Assembly (NCBI GenBank): GCA_029204225.1
Contig: CM055108.1
Location: 10,548,461-10,612,460, forward strand
From: Diphasiastrum complanatum
Lineage: Eukaryota; Streptophyta; Lycopodiopsida; Lycopodiales; Lycopodiaceae
Direction of reading: 5' to 3'
Length of the DNA stretch: 64,000 bases
Shown here: positions 57,511 to 64,000 of the stretch, one piece after another
Layout of the letters: every line of letters begins with the position of its first letter
Numbering within the stretch: position 1 is the stretch's first letter
Translations under genes and position numbers: made by a program
Notes under the pieces: generated by a model
Database searches by the model: none
What the model saw: the letters and a program-made list of their open reading frames with translations, nothing else
Told to the model about the DNA's origin: nothing

Positions 57511-58893
57511 ATGGATCCGTCATCCAGTTCATCTCTCATTGACAAACTCGATGGAGATAACTACCATCTTTGGAAATTCAAGATGAAGGTTATACTTCTA
57601 GCCAAAGAACTGTGAGACATTGTTGATGGCAGAGAGCTCAAACCAGAAGGTGATGCAACCATCATCACCAAGTGGAGACTGATAGATGGCAAAGCATTTG
57701 CCATGATCACCCTCAATATCAAGGCTACTCAGATCAGCCACATACATGCTGCTCAGACTGCTAAGGATGCATGTGACATACTAGCAACTCTCTACGACAT
57801 TAGAGACGTTACATCCAAGCTCCATCTAAGGAAGAAATTCTTCAACCTCAGAATGTTTGAAGCAGATAGTGTTTCGAGTCACCTCAACACTTTCAAAAAT
57901 CTTCTGGAGCAGATGACTGCAACTGGCTCAGTCATAGAAGATTTTGATGCACTCATGACTCTATTATCGAGTCCACCTGAGGCGTACGAAAATTGGGTAA
58001 TGGCAATTTCTAGCCAAGAGCACCTCACTCTATCAAGAGTAATTTCGTTGCTCCTACAAGAGGAGATCAGAAGATCAGTATCCTCCTGAGGCTCAGGATT
58101 GGATCCTCAGGCTCTATATTCAAAAAATCAGAAGTTTAGATCCAAGAGATCTACAAAGTCAGGCTATACTGACAAGAAGAGGAATATGTAGTCTGGACCA
58201 AATTCCAGTCCAAGATCGAATTCAAGCTCTTCATCATTCCAATCTACTCAGAAACTATTCTACAGATGCTGTAAGAGGACTGGCCACGAAATCAAGGACT
58301 ACCGAACTTTGAAGTACAACAACGAAAAGAAGAAGTAGTTTCAACAACAAGCACATAGTGCTATAACCAGTCACTAAAATCAACAACAACAAGAAGAAGA
58401 TGAGGCAGCCTTCATGACCAAAGTCGAAGAACAACTGGATACCGACTCCTGGCATCTAGATTCGGGAGCAACTCAACACATGACTCTCCATCGTGACTGG
58501 TTCAAAGACTACAAGTCATTCACCCACTCTCGAGTTGTGCAACTTGGAGATAACTCATCACATTCAATTGAAGGTGAAGGAATAGCCAGAGTTGAATTCA
58601 AAAGAGGTGAGATCAAGTTGTTGTCCAATGTTCTCCACATTTCAAATCTGAACAAGAATCTGCTCTCAATTAGCAGAATACCCGATTCAGGTCGGAGGGC
58701 CGAATTCGATACAGAAGATTGCACAATCCTTGACAAATCTTGGAAGGTTCTAGCCTATGGAAAAAGAAGTGGCTATCTTTATAAACTCAACCATTGCTAC
58801 TCTTCTAACAATCAAACTCTTCACATAGCCACTTCTGAATTAACTGATATTGTAGCGCAGGCATCCCAAAGGGAGCCGGAAACCACGACTTAG
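57511..58893 (+). pseudogene. Copia gag-protease frame with five stops
   Basis: One frame runs from ATG 57511 to 58893 without a frameshift but is cut by stops at 57613, 58087, 58189, 58336 and 58375. It encodes gag (LIDKLDGDNYHLWKFKMK, then the UBN2 region to 58086) and a damaged zinc knuckle near 58255 (outer Cys residues replaced by Phe and Tyr). It continues into the aspartic protease (WHLDSGATQHMT, 58453-58488) and the protease C-terminal part (NLLSISRIPDSGRRAEF). It breaks off near 58857, where unrelated, GC-richer sequence begins. Confidence 0.82.
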
Positions 58894-60100
58894 CTTCGCA
58901 GCCTTCAACTCTTGCCATCCAAACCCACTTGACATACAAGCAGCCAACTCGCCAACAACGATCAAACTTAACTAACTTGAAGTTTCGAAACCCAACATTG
59001 AGATCCAACCTGGTGCCATGCCAGATCGGGGGTCCCGATGTGGGTGACTTCCCTCCAAGCAAGCCGCCCGACATACATCAAACTCAACCAACTTGAAGCT
59101 TCGTTACAAACGAGAAACATCCATTCCAAGCAAGCGGTCTGACTTACATCAGACTTAACCAACTGAAAGCTTCATCATGAGCGTTGGAAGCCAACTTGGC
59201 ACCACGCCAGACTGGACAACCATAAATAGGTAACTTCCACCCAAGCAAGCCATCCAACTCAGCCGACAGGTTAGAGCCCGTTCCCCAAGAGCTTAACCCA
59301 TTCACGTTTATGCAAAGAACACTCAGAACCGCAAGCCACGACAAATATGGAGACAACCAGTTCCTGGACGAAATGGTCCCGACAGCATACCGCTGGCGCC
59401 ACGGACCGAATGGTCCCGACGGCATACCACTGGCGTCCCGGAATACGACCCTTAGCTATGTGCCAACTTAAAAATTTTGAAGCAGCCTTACAACTGGCGC
59501 TTTTACCGAACACTGAAACCCAGAAGGTAATCAGAGTCAGTTTGAGAAAAATCCCAATTTATTGATAAATCTAAGGAGGTTACATTTCAAGTGTTTGATC
59601 GACCCTAGTCTCCGGGGAGCAGGCATGCCAAGGCGAGTGCCAGGACAACATTCCATCAAGGGAGGCTGAGACTTGGTTGGAGCTCGTCCTGAGTCGCAAC
59701 CCGCACTCCCCTATAGTATTGGTGGGATTTGGCACCCCCCCTCATACCAAGCACTCTACCCGGGTTGGTAAAGCACATTTTTCTCTCTCTAGAATTTTCT
59801 CTTTCTAGAAAGTCATTTTCTCTCTCTAGATTTTATTGATCCCCAGGCTTCCTTTAATCATGCCTAGATCGTGTCGTTGGCGCCGGGAGCAGCAGGGGCG
59901 CTGCTGGCACCGAGGACAATGCTGGCGCCAGTGGCGCCGGAAGTAAAGCTTATGAAGATAGCTTCACAACATCCACCCCACCTTTATAAAATCTGATGTC
60001 CTCATCAGATGTCAGATTAAAGTAAAAGTATCTCCCAATTAAAATAAATATATACATTTAAGCTACTTGGCACAGTACTCAATTTACTGGCCACTTTTTA
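58857..60100. repeat. GC-richer region with internal subrepeats, probably part of an unidentified element
   Basis: It interrupts the Copia frame. Diverged units recur around the words AACCAACTTGAAGCTTCG and AAGCAAGCCGCCCGAC (about 58930-59270). A tandem pair of about 36 bp, built on GGTCCCGACGGCATACC, lies at 59365-59440, and GCTGGCGCC words cluster at 59875-59942. Open frames on both strands are not convincing. It could be an LTR of an unidentified element. Confidence 0.5.
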
Positions 60101-60908
60101 TTAACATTGAAGTTGGCACACCACAAGTCGGAGGCTCAGCTCTTTGTACTGAAAAATTACATAACTTAAAAATATCTCTTTGTCTGGGAAAAGCGTAGAT
60201 TTTATATCGCTTACGTAAAACCCAAGAACCTTATTAACTGGTGACAGAGGCCTTTCTGTGAAATGTTCGCCCCTGTCGCTTCTGACTTTTTGACTTTGGA
60301 ACTCCTTTGAGCTCCTGATTTGTCCTTGATGCACTTTGTGTTGAGCTGAGCCAAAGGATTTATCGTTTGATTGCCCACTTTATGGTCCACTCTGTGCCTT
60401 GTTGCTTCTTCACCTTGATTTCTCTCCTTGTCCCAGCCTGATCTTGATACTTTTCCATCTTGGCTCTTTAAGGTAGGCAAAGATTGAGTACTCCACAATG
60501 CACCTCTCACTTAGCTTGAAGTAGCTCTTTGAATCAGCCCAAATGTAACCATTGACCTCGTGGAAAGCCAAAGGGTCGCACCAGTTTGATCCGCATCCGA
60601 ACTATCTCTTCGCATTTGTTTGAAGCACCATGTCCATCGCGCAAAACTTGACTTTCACAATTCCATCACTGGTTAGTTGCCTCACAGTCAAAACAAGAAG
60701 TGTACATCGAGCTTGGCTTCAAGTAGCTCTCTTTGAATCAGAAACATGCACCTAGAGTTTGCACTAGTCCGATCTCAACGCAAACTGTCCCTTAGCGTCC
60801 GTTCGAAATACCAAGTCTCTCATGCAAGACTCAACTTTCACAGTTCCTTCATTGATCAGCTGCCTTACACGTAACACAAGCCAGCGTACTCATATGTTTC
60901 CTCATCAT
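60101..60908. repeat. Unrecognised region with an imperfect tandem duplication
   Basis: Two diverged units of about 190 bp follow each other (about 60515-60705 and 60706-60895). Both run from an AGTAGCTCTTTGAATCAG-like start through AACTTGACTTTCACA-like and AGTTGCCTCACA-like words. No coding content was recognised. Confidence 0.5.
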
Positions 60909-61590
60909 TGTTAAAAATTCACAATTCTAGCTTGACTAGTTTTGGTCATATGACTTGTAAATAGTTAGATGGTCATGATGTGGCTTGTCACACGTGCCAA
61001 ATAGCATAGGATTCCATTCATAAGGATGTTATCAAGTAGACCTAAGTGTTAGAACCTTTGGAATGAGTCCAAATTATGCTTAGATACAAGGGAGAAAAAA
61101 TAGGAGCTATTTTTGGTAATTTTTGCATTGTTGAGGGATCTCCAAGATTCCAACCCTAACTTGGTAGGGATGAAAGATCCACCAAAATTAGCATTAGAGA
61201 TAGGTTTAGGGCTACTCATACCTACCCAAAACCGTGATGGATCATGTATATATAGGTGATGATATCTCACCAAAATCAATCAAGCAATTTCATGTTTTTT
61301 CTCTCATAATGGTGCAATTGCTCTCTATGTTCATAATTGTTTGAGTACTTGTGATTACTAATGATTATAGGATTGAATGTAGGTCTGGTGTACAGTACTC
61401 AGACTGTGGGAGGCCGTACTTTCACACGTGTGAAGCCTTCTTCAAGGATTTGGGCCATTTAGTGAGGTTCAAGCATAGAGTTTTGATGGATTTTGATGGT
61501 TCAACTTGTGCTAATCTTATGAAATCATAATCTATTGTTTCCCTCATCATTTCAAGTGTTTTAGGATCCTTATTTGCTGTAATTTTTACA
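60909..61590 (+). mobile_element. Copia 5' LTR (682 bp) of the right-end element
   Basis: It starts TGTTAAAAATT and ends AATTTTTACA, which are near-perfect inverted ends, and is followed at once by the primer-binding site at 61591. A TATATATAGG word (about 61247-61256) is a promoter candidate inside the LTR. The 3' LTR lies beyond the window. Confidence 0.85.
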
Positions 61591-61603
61591 TGGTATCAGA
61601 GCC
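61591..61603 (+). promoter_or_regulatory. Primer-binding site (initiator tRNA-Met)
   Basis: TGGTATCAGAGCC, identical to the site at 41928-41940 of the non-autonomous element. Confidence 0.92.
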
Positions 61604-62400
61604 TAAAGGCTGAAATGAGCTAAATCCTTGGTTTTCATTCAATTTGATCACAATTTTTGATCTAAATCTTGTGTAGATTGGATCTTAGCATCTAGTATTG
61701 ATTCTAGAACTCAAAGTGAGTCAAATACATTGGAGATTGGTGTTGTGTGACTTCATTTGCAGGTGTTTAGGTGTCTAAAACCAGAGGCAAAGTTGAATTC
61801 AATTCACATTACCAAGATAGCAAGTTTTGCTTGCTCCAAGCATTGATTTCTAGGCGAGTTTTGGAGGTGATTTCATAGAGGAGGCTTTCTAGCATTCAAG
61901 GAGAGGGAAGATCAGAGTTTTAGGGACTCTTCAAGGCTGTTCTAAGGTGTAGTAGGCACCTCTTAAAGTGATTTAGGTTCAGTCCAACCATTGCTTGACT
62001 TATGCACCAAATTAGATCAATTTTTCATCAATTTTGATCATTTTTTGCTTGTGATTGGATAGTAGATGGGGTGCATCCTCATTAAGTTCCATTTAGATCT
62101 TTTACAAGTGATTTTGGAAGTATATTAGGTTGCTGAAATTCACTCTTGATCAGATCATTTGGAAGCTTTAATGTTCTTTATAGAAAGAGGGGCAATTCTA
62201 CTAGTATTGTCTACTTCAATCAAGCAAGTGCATTGTTTCTAGTATTCTATGATTTGATTTTGTTAGAGATCATTCTTAGACCTTTATAGGAAGTCTAGTA
62301 CTGATCTTTTCAGGTCCCTAAGAAGTGGGATAAGGTAGACCTTCAATCAAATCAATAGAAGTAACCTTCATTTGTGTCAAGTCCTTGACTAGGAGACTAG
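61604..62400 (+). other. Untranslated leader of the Copia element
   Basis: About 0.8 kb between the primer-binding site and the gag start codon, without a supported gene. Confidence 0.6.
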
Positions 62401-64000
62401 ATGGCATCTATAAATGCATATCTTTTGGATACTAATGAAAGGCTCAACAAAACTAACTATTCCATATGGAAAGTTAGAATGGAATCTATCATGATCATGC
62501 AAGATCTGATGGAAATTGTAAATGGTAAGGAGGGTGAACCTATTCATCCTCAAGAAAAAGCCAAATACATCAAGAGGTGCAATGTTGCACTACATTGCAT
62601 AAAAATGAATGTTGCAAATGAACTCTTAAGAGAGGTAGGAGATTGCACTTCAGCTCAAGATGCTTGGGAGACTTTGCAAAAGGTCTATGAATCCAAGAAC
62701 CAAACTAGAATGTTAGCTTTGAAGAATCAAATCTATAGAAGCTATCAAAAGAAAGGAGAGAGTGCACATACTTTTGTCCTAAGAGTGAAGGAATTGAACA
62801 AAGAGCTAGCCTTTATAGGTGACCCTATCAAGGAAGAAGAGCTTGTTCAACTCATATTGAATGGACTAAGCTTTGAATTTGACAATTTGGTTCAGGGATA
62901 TGCAATTATGGGTAAGCTACCCATACTTGAAGAACTCCAAGGCACACTCATGGCCGAGGAATCAAGAAGGAGCCAAATGCAAGAGAGGATGGATAGGCTT
63001 TCCATCCAAGGTGGATATGACCAAGCTCTCTTCACCAAAGGCAAAGGCAAGTCCAAAGGCAAAGGATCAACATTCAAGAAGTCTACAAAGCTTGAGAATC
63101 AAGAAGGACCCCCAAAGGCATCTCCATCAACCACCAAAGTCAAGAAGGACAAATCAAAGGTGAAGTGCTACTATTGTAGCAAGATGGGGCATTATGCCTC
63201 AGAATGCTTCAAGAGGAAGCAAGAACAAAGCCAAGCCAACATGAGCAAAGAGGAGGAGGAGGAGAGTTCACATGAGGACTCTCTCATGATGTCCATATTT
63301 TCTTCAACAAGCTTCAATGGAGAAGATCCTTGGTGGATTGACTCGGGTGCTAGTTCACACATGACTAGTAAAAGGGAGTTTTTCTCTTCTCTCTTATCTT
63401 ATGATGGACCTATAAAGTCTATCTATACAGCAAATGATGAAGCTTGTAAGATTGAAGGAGTTGGTAGCATTCCCCTTTGCTTAGGATCTTCCAAAAAGAT
63501 CAACATAGAAGGTGTTTTGTACATTCCTACAATAACAAAGAATCTACTAAGTGTTGGCCAAATGGTAGACAATGGTTTCAATGTTGACTTTGCTTCAAAT
63601 GAATGTTTCATCAAGAAGAAGGGTAAGATAGTGGCTAAGGGCACTAGACTTGGCAAACTTTATAAGCTGGATGCATTTGTGGATACTAATGTTGTCATGT
63701 TGGCCGAGAAGAGCAAAATATCTACCTGTACTTTATGGCACAAAAGACTTGGACATGTCAACTCGGGTTCCATGGAGGCTATGATCAAGGAGGAGTATGC
63801 TTTAGGCCTACCAAGGTCTATTGGGAAGGAAGACAAGGTTTGTGAAGCTTGTGCCTTATCCAAGGCACATAAGAAGGTGTTTCCTAACTCCATCACAAAG
63901 TCATCTCATCCTCTTGAACTCATACACTCGGATGTGCACATTGCTAGCACCAAATCTAATGGAGGTTCATCCATGTTTTTAACTTTCATTGATGACTACT
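62401..64000 (+). CDS. Copia gag-pol polyprotein, open to the window edge (partial)
   Basis: An uninterrupted frame of 533 codons starts at ATG 62401 and is still open at 64000. Domains in order: UBN2-type gag (NYSIWKVRMESIM at about residue 20, then the helical region to about 220); a Lys/Gly-rich linker; a CCHC zinc knuckle with Cys256, Cys259, His264 and Cys269; the aspartic protease with Asp314 in WIDSGASSHMT; the pre-integrase zinc region with His447, His452, Cys481 and Cys484; and the start of the integrase core with Asp511 in HSDVH. No stop or frameshift is seen, unlike every other element here, so this is the youngest or best-preserved copy. Reverse transcriptase, RNase H and the 3' LTR must lie to the right. 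Confidence 0.93.
   Translation, partial: MASINAYLLDTNERLNKTNYSIWKVRMESIMIMQDLMEIVNGKEGEPIHPQEKAKYIKRCNVALHCIKMNVANELLREVGDCTSAQDAWETLQKVYESKNQTRMLALKNQIYRSYQKKGESAHTFVLRVKELNKELAFIGDPIKEEELVQLILNGLSFEFDNLVQGYAIMGKLPILEELQGTLMAEESRRSQMQERMDRLSIQGGYDQALFTKGKGKSKGKGSTFKKSTKLENQEGPPKASPSTTKVKKDKSKVKCYYCSKMGHYASECFKRKQEQSQANMSKEEEEESSHEDSLMMSIFSSTSFNGEDPWWIDSGASSHMTSKREFFSSLLSYDGPIKSIYTANDEACKIEGVGSIPLCLGSSKKINIEGVLYIPTITKNLLSVGQMVDNGFNVDFASNECFIKKKGKIVAKGTRLGKLYKLDAFVDTNVVMLAEKSKISTCTLWHKRLGHVNSGSMEAMIKEEYALGLPRSIGKEDKVCEACALSKAHKKVFPNSITKSSHPLELIHSDVHIASTKSNGGSSMFLTFIDDY

Noticed and set aside
59144-59565. Overlapping 72-93 codon frames in the GC-rich region
   Set aside because: Higher GC lowers the stop frequency. 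The frames overlap on both strands and follow the subrepeats, with no domain support.

Overview
This is a plant nuclear window, from a seed plant with a large, repeat-rich genome. Gymnosperm-like is a guess, based on the retroelement density and the interstitial telomere-like arrays. It is AT-rich and mostly made of decayed LTR retrotransposons (Ty1/Copia and Ty3/Gypsy). The only clear host gene is an intronless class I phospholipase A1 (DAD1/PLA1-I type, 568 aa), present as two intact copies with identical protein sequence.

Layout. 1-5.3 kb: a Copia 3' end with LTR, then a decayed Gypsy element. 5.8-8 kb: a coiled-coil, gag-like reading frame with nine in-frame stops but no frameshift. 8.5-10 kb: very long GA/TG microsatellites. 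10.3-13.5 kb: a minus-strand reverse transcriptase/restriction-like endonuclease relic split by a Copia LTR fragment. 14.8-17.4 kb: AT-rich sequence with no gene seen. 17.4-19.85 kb: a collapsed Copia element on the minus strand. 20.6-36.4 kb: a giant inverted repeat (arms about 4.94 kb, near-identical) with one intact PLA1 gene in each arm, pointing towards each other. The 5.3-kb spacer holds a 1.6-kb degenerate telomere-like (TTTAGGG-type) array and a Gypsy fragment. 37-40.8 kb: Copia fragments. 40.8-52.0 kb: a third, wrecked copy of the PLA1 segment, split by a small gag-only Copia-type element (41394-43476, with 5-bp target duplication) and by a minus-strand Gypsy element (44.7-48.56 kb). 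52.2-52.8 kb: a second, shorter copy of the telomere-like array. 52.8-60 kb: nested Copia elements, including a clean solo LTR, then a GC-richer subrepeat region. 60.9-64 kb: a well-preserved Copia element (LTR, primer-binding site, and a gag-protease-integrase frame open to the window edge).

How it fits together. The third PLA1 segment is collinear with the inner flank of copy 2 but not with copy 1. This suggests that the copy 2 arrangement is ancestral and that copy 1 has the rearranged breakpoint (25757/25758). The most interesting object is this inverted PLA1 pair around an interstitial telomere-like array. It could produce double-stranded RNA, could mark a rearrangement, or could be an assembly error. 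All functional calls are from sequence reading alone. LTR edges were set by eye from TG...CA ends, primer-binding sites and polypurine tracts.
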